From NCBI GenBank assembly GCA_008000375.1, contig SMOI01000030.1:106582-155050 (forward strand): a stretch of DNA of 48,469 bases. Reading direction: 5' to 3'. Made by a program: the position numbers and the translations under genes. The notes below the pieces were generated by a model. That model was not told the DNA's origin, searched no databases, and worked only from the letters and a program-made list of their open reading frames with translations. Shown piece by piece: positions 11,867 through 23,995 of this stretch; the first letter of the stretch is position 1; each line of letters opens with the position of its first letter. The DNA is from Poteriospumella lacustris. Taxonomy: Eukaryota; Sar; Chrysophyceae; Chromulinales; Dinobryaceae.

Positions 11867-12484
11867 GCGGATCGGTGACCCACGTGTGTGCTCTCCTTTT
11901 CTTTTCTTTTTGTTTTTGTGCTGTTTTTCTTGGTTTCTTTGCGGCGCATTGGTTTTTATGCGGCCAGTGGTAGCGACTGCTGGGAGTGCGTTGGGACGCC
12001 GTGGTGGTGGTGTTTCCGCCCGTGGATGCCCTGCACTGCGGCTGTTCCCCATTCCCCACTGCTGTCTGTACAGCCGACTGATAACGACTTTAACTCTGTA
12101 TGTGTATGTGTATTCCCACCGCCTTCGTCGATGCAAAACAAACAGAACCTGCGGTGGGTGCGAGGGGGTGACGATAGCAGCCACTGGGGCGACATTAAGA
12201 GAGGGGCGGGGTTACACGCCGCCAGAGGCAGCAGCAGCAGCAGCAGCAGTACGGACAAACATTCATTTTCATTTTAAAGTGCCAGGCAACGGGGGGCGCA
12301 GAAGACATACAACCATACGACGGAACAGACAGACATTCACAGGCGGCGGGCGACAGGGCAGCGCCATGCCAAACATTCAACAACAACAGCGACACGGTCA
12401 GCGGTAGAGACGGAGAGGTAGAGACGGAGGCAGAGAGAGAGAGAGGTAGAGACAGAGGCAACAGACCCACGGACGACGTGCGCG
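11867..12484. other. Convergent spacer with a short (AGC)n tract
   Basis: This 618-bp gap lies between converging genes. T-rich sequence just after the Pro/Thr-ankyrin stop may be its 3' UTR. An AGC triplet run occupies about 12228-12249, and GAGA-rich sequence lies near 12410-12460. No gene is supported. Confidence 0.6.
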
Positions 12485-13479
12485 CTAGACTGTCGTCAAC
12501 GCCACCGTCGGTGGCTGCGGCTTCACCCGCATCTTCGTCGCCTTCAACGATTCGCCCACCTCTGCCTCTGCCTCTGTCCCGAAGGGTACCAAGGGAGGTC
12601 CATCACCCGCCGAGATCGCAAAGCGATGCAAATTGATGTCGTAGTCTCTGGCGACCGCCTGCAGCCCTTTCTTGTGGATCGTACGCATCGTCTTCGTCGC
12701 GACCCGCAGCCGCACAAACTTGTGGCCCTCTTCCCACCAGAGCTTCACCCATTGCAAGTTCACTTTCTGTACGCGATGCGTATGGCGCATCGACTTCGAC
12801 ACGGCCATCGCCTTGCCGTTGCGGCGCTTGCCGGTCAAATCACACTTCCGTTCGCGCATTTCCAACACACCACGAGGCATCTACACACACAAGAGAAAGC
12901 AGAGAGGTCAGTCGAGAGGCCACCACAACAGAGCATCACCACAACAACAGAGCACGCAATAACACACGACAAACGACCCCGACGGGGGATGTACGTTGAA
13001 AAACTGACAGCGCGCCAGTGAGAAACGTGTCGATCCTACATCTCGTTCGGAGAGAGAGAGACTCTCTCTCCAGCGCGAGACAGTAACGGCGACGCCGGCA
13101 ACGCTGCTAATTATCCAACAATAGCACCGACAAACCGGCAGAATTTACGAACCCGAAGGCCACAAATACGGACAAGGATACCCACAAAACGTGAATAAAA
13201 GCGTCCTGCTACCAGCTTGCACAGCACTCCGATGTAGCAAATGTATGAAGATCAGTTGTCGACGGGAAAGCGACCAACCAACCGATTAAGCATTGCCGAT
13301 ACCACTGATAACCCATGCATGTATATGAATGGAACAAGAGAACTCACCTTGGGTAATCGACTCGTGCCACTCAATCCCGTGAAGAAGGCATCGACCACGA
13401 CCAGGCGGTGGCTCAGCAACAGGGCCACCATCGCCACGCAGAACAAGCCCACGCGACACCAACCGGAAGTCATCGTCAT
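12485..13479 (-). CDS. rpl28: Plastid-type ribosomal protein bL28 with bipartite presequence
   Basis: Exon 13479-13348 and exon 12880-12485 join in phase 0 across a 467-bp intron, giving about 175 residues. The second exon is a bL28 protein: RKCDLTGKRRNGKAMAVSKS, then HTHRVQKVNLQWVKLWWEEG, then FVRLRVATKTMRTIHKKGL. The WWEEG form resembles chloroplast and cyanobacterial-type L28. It binds 23S rRNA in the large subunit. Exon 1 encodes a signal peptide (GLFCVAMVALLLSHRLVVVD) followed by A-FF and a Ser/Thr/Arg-containing stretch. That is the layout of presequences that take proteins through the ER into secondary red plastids, where Phe just after the cleavage site is critical. A C-terminal extension of about 40 residues is Glu- and Pro-rich. 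A mitochondrial location is less likely because of the ER-type signal. A further small exon inside the large intron cannot be excluded. Confidence 0.88.
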
Positions 13480-14008
13480 CGTTCCCTTTATCTAACGAAT
13501 ATATATCTCTCAAAAGGGGATTCGATATCAACACGCGACAATCAACGTTACACACCAATTGAATTGTGATTCTTTCTCTCGCCCGAGAAAGCGACGGAGA
13601 GAGCGACCCTCGACCGGCCGTCGCAGAGAGGCGACCGCAGCGACCGCAGCGACCGCAGCGACCGCAGCGAGAGCCGCAGAGCGTGTGTCGCCACGACACA
13701 GCCCTTACTTTAGCGACGAACACGGCATGAAGCACGCTAAGTTTGGCGGACTATGATTGATTCGATATTATTAGCCAAGGCCTGTATATCTGTCTACCGG
13801 TATCCAGCGATATCTACTGAATCACGTGAATAAGGTTATGCAAAGAACGGATCATTGATCCAGAGGAAAAGAGAAGAAGAGTCAAAGTAATGGGTTACAA
13901 AATTGAAACGGCCGCGACGGTTTCAGACCCATCGACCCACCCACCCACCGCTTCTTATAACTACGTTCCTCCTCTGTACTATACGTCCTACGCTCCCACA
14001 CAGCGAGA
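13480..14008. other. Spacer between bL28 start and PI4K 3' end
   Basis: This 529-bp region between two minus-strand genes should hold the bL28 promoter and the PI4K 3' UTR. A 9-bp tandem repeat (unit GCGACCGCA, about four copies) lies at 13631-13670. No gene is seen. Confidence 0.6.
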
Positions 14009-17000
14009 TCACTTCCATTCGGGGGAATAGATGTTGTTCTGCAGCTTCTGCACCCCGTCGTACGCCGAGGACGTCCAGTCCTTCGCCGCGGCGTCCACCA
14101 GACCGCTCATAAACAACGCCGCCTCGACGTCGCTCTTCTCCGGCACAAACCGTTGCCGTAACCGCGACAACACATGGGCCTTGTACTGGAAACACGGCAA
14201 TTCCGAGTCGGCAAAGCTACAGACCAGGGCGCAGATGACGTCCATCACCTGACGCGCACAGAGGAAGCACTGCACCGCGAGGACTTTGAACTGTTTGAAC
14301 ACCTCCGACGTCGGGCCACCCATCAGCTCCAGCATCTCCTGCGACAACTTGAACGGCGCCTGTTCAAACCCCATATTTCCCCCCGGGGATATGCCCAAAA
14401 TGAAGCCAAAATCGATGTGAATGACGTGCCCCCGCGCGTCAAAGAGGATGTTGCCGTTGTGGCGGTCTTTGATGTGCAACAGGTAACAGACCACCGCGTA
14501 CGCCGCCAAGCTACGCGCAAAGCTCAACTGCGCCATGTGAAACCCTTCCGACCCCACCGCGCCAAACGTGGCGATGTAATACTGCAGCAACGTCTTGTTG
14601 CCCGCTTTGCCTAACTGATCCCGCGACGAGACGTGCGGAATCACCTGCAACAGGCCGCCGATGTTGCCGTCGACGCCCGTGCGGTTGCACACGATGCCGT
14701 ACGGGACGAGGTAGACGGGCAACTGCTGCGCGTGGAAGGCGTTGTCCAAGACGCGAATGACCTGCAACGTGAGCAGGTCCTGGCGGCAGTCGTCGTGGAC
14801 CTTGAAGATGCAGGCGTCGCTGCCGGTGACCGGGGCGGCGGCGGCGGTTTCGTCGTGTGTTTCGAGGGCCACGTGATGGCGCACGGCCGCGGCGGCCGTC
14901 GCCGACGTCGGTGTCGTCGCACGGACCGCCGCCGCCGCCGCCGCAGCGGTGGTGGTGGCAGCGGTGGCAGCGGTGGCAGCGGCGGGCGGCGGTGGCGTCT
15001 TGACCGGCGACGCTTTGGACGTCGCGGGCGACGCCGGCGCCGCGAAGGTGACAACCGCCGCACCGCCGCCGCCGCCGGTGCCACGCGCTTTCGTCGGCGA
15101 GGCGCGTGCTTTGCTGACGGGCGACACGAGCGGCGACGACGCGGCAGCGGCCGGAGCGTTGGCCGCGGGGTCTGCGGCCGCAGCGGCGGCGGCGGCGGCG
15201 CCGATGAAACTTTTCTTGCGACGAAACGGCAGCGCGGCCGCTTTGCCACTGCCACCGCCGCCACCGCCACCGCCGCTGTCGCCGTCGTCGCTGTCGCTGT
15301 CGTCGCTGTCGCTGAGGTCGCCCTCGGCCAGCGTGATGCGCACCTTCTGCGACGCCGACACGCTGCGGCCGAGCTTCGCGACTGGCGCCGCCGCCACCGC
15401 GGTGACGGTGGCAGAGGCTGCAGCGGTCTCTGCGGCCTCGGCGGCGGCGGTGGGAGCGACGTCGTCGCTGGTGACGTCACCATGGACCGCTACCGCTGCC
15501 GCTGCCGTCGTCGTCGCTGTCGCTGTCGCTGTGGCGGCGGCGGCAGCGGCGTCCTCGTCGAGGAGGTTGTGGAGGCTGGCGTTGTGGTCCACGTCGCTGC
15601 TGCGGCGGTGCCGCGCCTTGTGGCGCTTCGACGGCGTCGGAGTCGTCGCTGCGTCGCCAGCGGTGGCGGCGGTGGCGGCGCCAGATGACGCCGCATCGGC
15701 CGCGTTGGCGTCCACGACGGACGATGCGCCGCCGTCGGTGGGCGGTGGCGCGTCCGTCGACGCGGGCGGCAGCGGCGGCGCAGCCGCCTCGACGACGACG
15801 TCGTCACCGAAGGTCAACTGCCGCGCCACCTTCGACGGCGACGTCGGCGGCATCGGCAGCTCCTCCTCCGCCCCCGCCGCTGCTGCTGCGGCAGCGGCTG
15901 CTGCCGCTGCGGCTGCAGTGGCGCCGGTGGCGGCGATGGCGAGCCGTCCACTGCCGCTGCTGCCGCCGCCACCGCTGCTGCGGCCCCGCGACGATTGGAA
16001 CACGCGCGACGGTCGTCGGATCAGCAAATGGCGCTGGGTGATCGCGGCGACGTACGCGTCGGGTCCTTTCCACGCGACGGTGTCGAAGCGCAGCAGGTAC
16101 GGGCACTTGGCCGCCGACGACATCGGCGTCGCGCTGCGCACGTCGATGGCGCGCACGCGACGCTTCGGCTGCGTCGGCAGGTAACAGCCCTCGGGCAGCG
16201 CGTGCGGCGCCTCGAACCGTTGCAGCCACCGCGACAGACTCGTCGTCGGCGGGGGCGGCGGCCCGGCCGAGGTGGCGGTGGCGGTGGCGGTGGCGGTGCC
16301 CCCCGACGACGAGGAGAGCCGTTTCAACTGGTGGGAGAGGTCGGTGAGGAAGTGGAACACGGCGAGCTGGTTGCGCAGGTACGAGTACTCGTTGTCCGGT
16401 AGACGCGCGGTGATCGCGTCGGCGACGTGACGGCTACACGCGGGCAACGGGTCCAGGCCACGTAACTGGCCACAGAAACCGTAACGACTCTGCGCGATCA
16501 CCGTTTGTTGTTGCTCCGTGGCCGTGCGGAGACGCCGCCAGGACGCGAACCAGTGACGCGGACGACGCTGCAACCGTTGGAAGTGCTGCAGCGCTTGTTC
16601 TTCCGCCTGCGACGTCGCCTCCGTCTGCAACAGCCACACGAGCTCGTGGCAGAGTAACGCGCTGGCCGCGGCGCTGTCGCGTAGACACGTCTCGAGGACG
16701 CCGAGGGACACGTCCTGGCGCAGCAGCTGCACCAGTTCGGGCAGGTAGAAGCGCAGCGTGTCCCGCGGAGTCTCGTGGAGACAGCGCTGCACGTAGCGCA
16801 TCCACGCGACTTGCAACGGTCGCGTGGCGGCCATCGCCGCGGGTGACACGTCGCTGATCGTCGCGGGTGCCGCGGTGATCGTAGCGCTGACAGCGGCGCT
16901 GGCGCCGGCGCTGGCGCTGGCGTCGGTGACCGTGGCGGAGGTGGCGGCGGCGGTGGTGGTGGTGGTGCAGCGGGCGAGATAGCGCAGCACGACGTGGACG

Positions 17001-18499
17001 GGGGCCACGGGCAACGCGTCGAGGCGATACGCGAGCCGCTGCTGCCAGTCGACCCCGCCACCGCCGCCCGTCGTCGGCAGGAGCAGCGGATGCGTCAAGA
17101 GCTCGACGACGACGCCCACGAGGCTCAGCGGTTCCTGGCCACTGCCACCGCCGCCGCCGCCGACTCCGCCGCCACCGCCACCGCTGCGGTGGGATCGCAA
17201 CGTGTCGACGGCGACGAAGAGCTGCGGGTGCGCCATGCCCTTGCGGCGGCCGTCGTCGGCGTGTAACGCGGGATACGCCGCTTGGACCTGCAGCGCGACG
17301 GTGGGGCAGACGGTCCACGCGGCTTTGATCGCCGTTTTGTACGCGGCGAGGTCGTGCGTCAACGCGGCGGGGGCGACGAGCGCGGTCCACTCGTCGACGA
17401 CGCCGCGCGCCAACGCGGCCAACGGCGTCGTGTCGACGTGGATCGTGTCGTGGTAGGTGCACAGGTGGCGCGCCTGGACGGCGTCGAGGCGGTGGGCGAC
17501 GCAGAGCAGCCACGTCGTGAGCCAGCCGCACTGCGCCCGCAGCGTTTCGAGTTTCTTCGCGGTCGTGTGCAGCCCCGAGGCGGTCGTTGTCGTCGTGGCG
17601 CCGGCGCCGGCGCCGGCGGCTGCGGCTGTTGTCGCCCCGTCGAGCACGAGGCCCAGCGCGAGCCGCCGTTGTCGCTGGAGCTGCGTCTCGGTGAGCCACA
17701 GCAACGACGCGACCGGCGGCGATGGCGGCGACGCGGCTGACGCGGCCGACGCGGCGGACGACTGCGTCGTCGTGGGCGGCAGCCAGCCGGGCAGTTTCCG
17801 CAGCGCCGAGTGGAAGCGACACGTGTGCACCGCCAGCCACTCGACCGCCACGTCGCCACCGCCGCACAGCGCCACCGCCGACCCCGCCGCCACCGCTGCG
17901 CCGCTGCCGCCGTAGCGTTGACGGACGGCGGCCGTGGCCTGCACCGCGTCGCTGCGGTCGTAGTCGATCGTCCAGCGCACGCGATCGTCGAGCCAGTCGC
18001 GAAGCAGCTGCGCCCAGTAGACCGCTTCGCGCAGTCGCTCGTGGCTGCTGCCGCTGCCGCTGCCGCTGTCGTCGCTGGCGCCGCCGCCCACCGCCGCCCC
18101 CGCCGCGTGGCGGCTGTGACGTGGCTCGGTGCGCACCAACGTCGCCTCGTCGGCGACACGCTGCGCCACGGTGGCGGTGGCGGCGGTGGCGGCGGTGGCG
18201 GGTCCGCGCAGCAGCGTCGCGTAGAGCACCTCGCGGACGATGCGGTTGCAGGCGACGGGGACGTCGCCCTTCAGCACGTGGAACAGGCGCAGCACTTTGA
18301 ACGCGGCCAGCTGCGCCACCTGCAGCGGCACCGTGTCGCAGCTGCCGCCGCCGCCGCCGCCGATCGCGTCGTGTAGCGCCCACAGGACGCTCTGTGTCGC
18401 GACGCGTGTCGCGTGGTAGACGCCGCCGACGCGCCCGTCGCAGGCGACGGACAGCCACTGCAGCGGCGTCTGCAGCGCCGACGACACGCCGCGTGTCCA

Positions 18500-18530
<31 letters not shown>

Positions 18531-21500
18531 TCGCCATCGTCACCGCCGCTGGACGATGGCGATGGCGATGGCTGCGGCGTCCACAGCGCCTCCCACGTCA
18601 CCTGCGGCAGCGCTGCGAGGCACAGCGACCACAGAAACGCGCCCATCGACGGGAACTGCGTCCACAGGCGACGACACACGTCGTAGACCCCGCGCGACAC
18701 CTCGTGGCGCGAGGCGAAGTGGCGCCACACGAGCAGCAGCGCCTCGACGACGCGGCCGACCTCCGCCTGCACGACGGCGGCGCTCCACACGCGGCGATTG
18801 GCGCGTTGCTCGCGCGTCAACAGCCGCAGCAGATCCTCCAGCTGCCGGACCACCGCCAGCACCGTCGCCGTCCCCGTCGCCGTCCCCGTCGCGGTGCCCG
18901 GCGACGGTAGCGAGTGCAGCGCGTGGTCGACGAGGCCGCGGAAGCTGCGCACGAGGCGTTGGCGCTGGCGGAGGACGTCGCCGCCGCTGTCGCCGCCGCC
19001 GTCGCCGAGGACGCTGAGAATGCTCTGCGCGGTGGTGGTCGTTGTCGCTGCGCCGGTCGCGGTGCCCGTCGTCGCCGTGGCCATCGCCGTCGCGGGGGAC
19101 GCGTTGGTCACGTCGAAGAGACGGTCGCCGGTCAGCGCCGCGACGGTTGCGGTGCCTGCGCCGGCCCCCGCCGAGGCGGCGGCGGTGGACTGCGCCTTCT
19201 TCCGGTGCTCCAGCAGGTGCAGCACCTGCACGGCGGCCTGTGCGCGCACGCCGCTGAACACCGCCGCCGCGACGCTGCCGCCACCGCCACCGCTACCGCC
19301 ACCGCCGCCGGTGCCATCGGCGCTGCCGCCGCTACCGCCGCTTCCGCTTCCGCTGGCGGCGGGTGGCTGGTACACCGGTCGCGTGTGGCTGATCATCTCG
19401 ACGGCCACCTGCGTCGCCAGCGCCGTGGGCAGCCGCTGCTTCGCGTACCGATCGAGGTAGCCCTGCAGCAGGGTCTCCTTCAGCGTCGTGGACAGACCCG
19501 TGAACGACAGCCAGTAGTACACCACGATCAACACGTCGAAGCTCACCGCCTGCAGACGGTCCTCGCGCAGGGGAAACGACAGTGGCGGGAAGCACCGTTG
19601 CCACGCGATGTGGCGGTGGAGGTGGCGGAGCTGGAGCCACTCGTGACGCGAGATGGCGGCCGTGCGGGGGTCGCTGCTGCTGCTGCTGCTGCCACCGTCG
19701 GCGGCGGCGGCGGCGGCGGCGTCAGCGTCGGCGGCGTCGTCCAGCGGAGGCAGCGGCGCCATCCAAAACAGCTCGCCGCCTTCTTCGCCTCCGCCGCTAC
19801 CGTCGCCACCGTCGCCACTGCGGCCGCCGTTGTCGTCCCCATCGCCACCACCGCCGCCGCTGCCGCCGCCGCTGCGTGTGGAAGCGCCTGCCGAGGCCGC
19901 CGCGTTCATCGCGGCCATCGCCATCGCCGACGCGTCGAACGGGTTGTACGACGTCGCCGTCTGGGCGGCCGTTTCGATGGCCGCGAGGACTTCCAGCGCG
20001 TTCCACAGCAAATGCGTCGCGGGAAACGTCGTGACCATCCACGGCAGCTCGGCGACCAGCCGCAGCAGTAGCTTGGCGCAGAAGAAGCGCACGTGGTCGC
20101 GGTCGTCCGCCAGTCGCGAGAGCAAGAACAGCACCGACTCGAGCAGCCAGCGGTTGAACTGCGGCAGCGAATACCCCCGCGCCCCCTCACCGCCGACACC
20201 ACCACCGACACCGCCGCCGCTCCCACCGGCGGCGGCGGCAGCGGCCAGTTGCACGTGGAACAACGTCGACCCATCGTCACCGCCACCGCCGCCGCTGCCG
20301 CCGTCGAAGTGCGGTGGCCCCGAGTGCTGCGACGACGACGTCATCGGCACCGACGACGAGGACGACGACGAAGGCGTCGCGGACTCGTCGTACGCGAGCA
20401 GCCGCTGCGTCACGGTGGCCACCCAGTGGTCCTCCACCTGTTTCGCGATCTTCTTCAGCAGTTTCTGCTTGCTCGACGAGGCCCAATGCGCCCAATCGGC
20501 GAAATACGCGACCATGGGCCGGATATCGACGGCGCTGTGCACGCGGAGCCCTTCCAACTGCTGAATCGCGTGCAAGAAGAAGAAACTGGCCGTGCTCAGC
20601 CCCCGCAACGGCCATCCGAACCGACTTTGCATGTGTTGTTTGTCCGCCAGCGTCAGCGCCTTCGTCACCACCGCCGACAACGTCGCGTCGCTCAGAATCA
20701 ACTCGTCGGCGAGATCCGCCGACTTCGAGATGCCCAGCAGTCGGCCAAAGACCAACGGCGGCGTGACCGCTGCCAGTTGCTGCGTCGCCTGCTGCCACGC
20801 GGACTGGACAATCGTCGGCAGTTTCACCTGCGCGATGGTCACTCCGATCCACAGGCGAATGTACTTCGACAGGGCCCCGACGCTCTCGACGGTCGTCGCC
20901 GCAGGGGGCGCTGCCCCGTTGAAGGAGGCGGAGGAGGAGGTGGCCAGTGTGAGCTCGTGGATGGCGTGGACACAGGTGGCGATGGTCTCGAGGAGCACCA
21001 CGAAGAGTTCTCCGGTGAACTCGGTGACGGCGGCGCCTGTTGCAGTCGCAGTCGCTGTGCCAGTCGCTGTACCAGTCGCTGCAGCGGTCGACGACGCCGG
21101 TGGAGGGGCTAAGAGCGGCGACAGGTCGATGAGCATCACGAGGAACCGCTCGATCAGCCCGCCCAGTCGGTTCTCCAGCTCCACACGCTGCCGTGCCGCA
21201 CGTAACGCACGCACGACGACCTGGATGCCCTGACACAGGCTGCGCCACTGCACACGCCACGTCGTAAACGACGCACGATTGACCGTGCTCAACGAGTGTT
21301 GGTCGCTCGGCTGCTGTTCGAGCGCCACGACCATCGCCTCGCTACCCACGTGCAGCGTCCGTTCGAGTCGCGTCAAGAGCAGCGCCAACAGCGGCGACAA
21401 GTCCGCTACGGTGCCCTCCACGGTACCCCCGGCCGTCTCCGCCGCCGCCGCCGTCTCTGGCCCCGCGGCCGCCATCAGCTGCGTCAGCGCGGAGACGAGC

Positions 21501-23365
21501 AGCACCAGCATCGATCCCTGCATCGGCTTCTGCGCAATGCGAAAGAAGAACCGATAAATCTCGGCTTTCAGGCCGCCATGGCGCACCGCACGCGCCAGTT
21601 GCGTCAGAAAGACCACCGCCACGTCCGACGCACCGACACCGCTGCCACCGCTGCCACTGCCAGCGCCAACAGCCCCGGGGCCACTACCGTTGCCGTTGCT
21701 CGCTTCGTCGAAGAGGTGGTTGTCGATCAGCGCCATGCAGTTCTCGATGAGCAACATGCACGGGCTGTGCGCAGGCTCGTGCGCTTCGACATGCGCCAGC
21801 TGCAACAGTCGCGCCATGTGGCGTAGACACTTCCGCAGCATCGCCACCGCCTGCAACGTCACGTGCCGCTGTGTCACACTCGTGGCCGCCGCCGTTAGAA
21901 ACGCATGCGAATCATGCAGATCGGCCGCGGCGGCGGCGGCGGCACCGCCGGCAGCGTCCCACGTCGAAGAAGACGCGTGGCCGATCGCACTGGAGACCAA
22001 CTTCGCCACGGCGATGGCGACCTCGGCCATGCACCGCTGGCGGACGGTTTCGTCCTCAATGTGCAACGCGGTGCCCACAAAGGCGCGCAGAACGGAATAG
22101 ATCTCATCGAGCGACACGACGTCCCGTTTGGTCACCGTGACACGCCACCGATGAGCCCCCAGGCCACTGATGCCACCATCGCTGCCACTGGCAGCACCAC
22201 CACCGCTGCCGCTGCTGCTACTGCTGCCGCTGCCGTAACCGCCGCCGTGGAGACTGTTCGCCTCGATCGCCAGAGCGCGGTACATGGCGGTCGCATCATG
22301 CGTCTCTAAATACGCGACGATGTGCTGTAGGAGACACAGGAGACACAGACGGGGGGGGTTGAGCCATCGTCGCTCTACACGTCACGCGGCGAGCGCGCTC
22401 GGTCGTTTACCTTGGTGGTTTTCTCGAAAAATGCCAATGGAACGGTCGGCAATCGACAGCAATTCAACTGCAATTGAATGGCCACCTTTATGATCGCCGA
22501 GCGGTCGACGTCGATGTCGCTGTGCACCAACATCTCCGCCGAATCGTACAGCGACTCTAAACTGGCGGTTCGCTGAGCCTGCCAGGCCTCTTCTTGTGCC
22601 TTTGATGCGTCTTCATCATCATCTTCGATGGCTTCGGATGGCGGCGGTGATTGACGTAACAAGGTACGCGTGATCTCGCGTGCACACAGGAGGGTTTTCA
22701 TCACCAAACACGCCGACACCGCCGAGTCGAAGGGCAAACAGGCACTGAACAACAACAACAGCAGCAGCAACAGTGAGGACTAATAACGATACTCCACTGT
22801 GTTTGTTAATGTTCTTTCTTTACCTGAGCGCGTTGCGTACGGCCGCAGTGATGTTGTCTTGGTGATAGGCCCAGTCGGCTCGAGGGGAGGCGGCGATCGT
22901 GTGGAAAATCTCTTGAATCAATACTTTCGCATTGTCTCGCGTGGTAGGATCCGTGGTCATGAGCCACGATGACATTTCATGCATTTTATGGACCAGAAAG
23001 CCGGCAATGGCATCCCGATCCTCGGGCTGTGCCACTTGAATCGTCTTTTTCATGATGTTGAAGGCGAAGCCAGACTCACAACAACTGATCCAGAGAGGAT
23101 TGTGAGGATCTGCTCCTTCTACAAACTGAATAATGGATGGAATCACTTGTGCATGAATATCTGGATTCGTACGACAGGCATCCATCAAATGGAACAAGAG
23201 TCGTTGATGATGGTTCGAGAAGCAAAACTGATATTTGATAGGGAGACATAGCTTCATGATCCGCTGCAAGGATTGAACACTCGAAGGAGGAGCAGATGGC
23301 AATGGATGAAACAAGGCTGCTTCCCGGTTGCTTTGAAAGTAGCAACCCACATCTTCCCGTGCCAT
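14009..23365 (-). CDS. PI4KA: Phosphatidylinositol 4-kinase III alpha, giant form
   Basis: Exons 23365-22824, 22744-22411 and 22324-14009 join in frame to give about 3063 residues; human PI4KA has about 2100. The enzyme phosphorylates phosphatidylinositol at position 4, mainly at the plasma membrane. The C-terminal catalytic region has TPMSSAAKCPYLLRF (N-lobe), IFKVHDDCRQDLLTLQVIRV, the catalytic loop DRHNGN (14452-14469), IHIDFGF (DFG at 14405-14413) and an ending typical of type III kinases. The N-lobe is split by an insertion of roughly 420 residues (about 14810-16080) of poly-Ala, Ser/Thr and an acidic SDSDDSDSDD patch; human PI4KA has about 50 residues there. Poly-Ala, poly-Gly and poly-Ser runs recur throughout the 8.3-kb last exon, whose GC-rich triplets create long antisense open frames. 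The start at 23365 (MAREDVGCYF) is preferred over an in-frame ATG at 23512. The identity is firm; the exact N-terminus is less so. Confidence 0.95.
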
Positions 23366-23995
23366 GTTGTTGTCACTGCCTGAGTCAGTGTTTCGTGTAC
23401 GGCAGAGAATGAGGACTAATGAGATTGCGGGAAAGGAAAGTACACCTAAGCGAAGCAATTGCCCGTTGACTGTCGTTCTTGTTGTGTATCCTCGACAGCA
23501 AGAGGCAATCAATCAAAGTCCGAGGATATGTTTCCTCACTCGTTCCGTCGCTGTCTCGAGCGACGAGCGACAAAAACAACTGCAACGTAATCGTCTCCTT
23601 GTACGTTTACACTGTATATAGATGCTGATGGTTTACAGATAGACTATGATGTCAGGATGTACCTGATTCAGGGGTGTCCGTTGATACACGACGACGACGA
23701 CGCAACAAGGTCGTCGATCGATGGCGGTCGGCGGTCGGAGGCATCGGGCAATTCCGATGCAAAGAAAACCATAGAAAATGAAAGGAATTTTATGTGGATG
23801 GTTCAGATCGGTGTCTTTGCAAGGGTTTGATTCAAAAGTGAGGTTAGAATTTTGTCTGCAATTTTCTGTGAGCGCGTTTTTGAGGGGTACACCGAAACGA
23901 AGCACTGCACAGGGACAGGGGAGAAGCGAAAACCTCCTCAGTATATCCGCTTCATTGAATGATGCACAGTCGTCAAACAGAGGTTAAATCCAATC
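23366..23995. promoter_or_regulatory. Divergent region between PI4KA and PPTase genes
   Basis: A 630-bp gap between outward-facing starts should hold both promoters. If the alternative PI4KA start at 23512 is used, the gap shrinks by 147 bp. No gene or clear promoter element is seen. Confidence 0.45.

Noticed and set aside
13631-13670. Short regularly spaced repeats that could suggest a CRISPR array
   Set aside because: The 9-bp units are directly tandem without unique spacers, in a eukaryotic spacer; a simple minisatellite.
14641-21260. Many long open frames on both strands across the PI4KA exon (up to 674 residues)
   Set aside because: They are Arg/Ala/Pro/Gly-rich shadows created by GC-rich triplets; only the 2758-codon minus frame has conserved kinase motifs.
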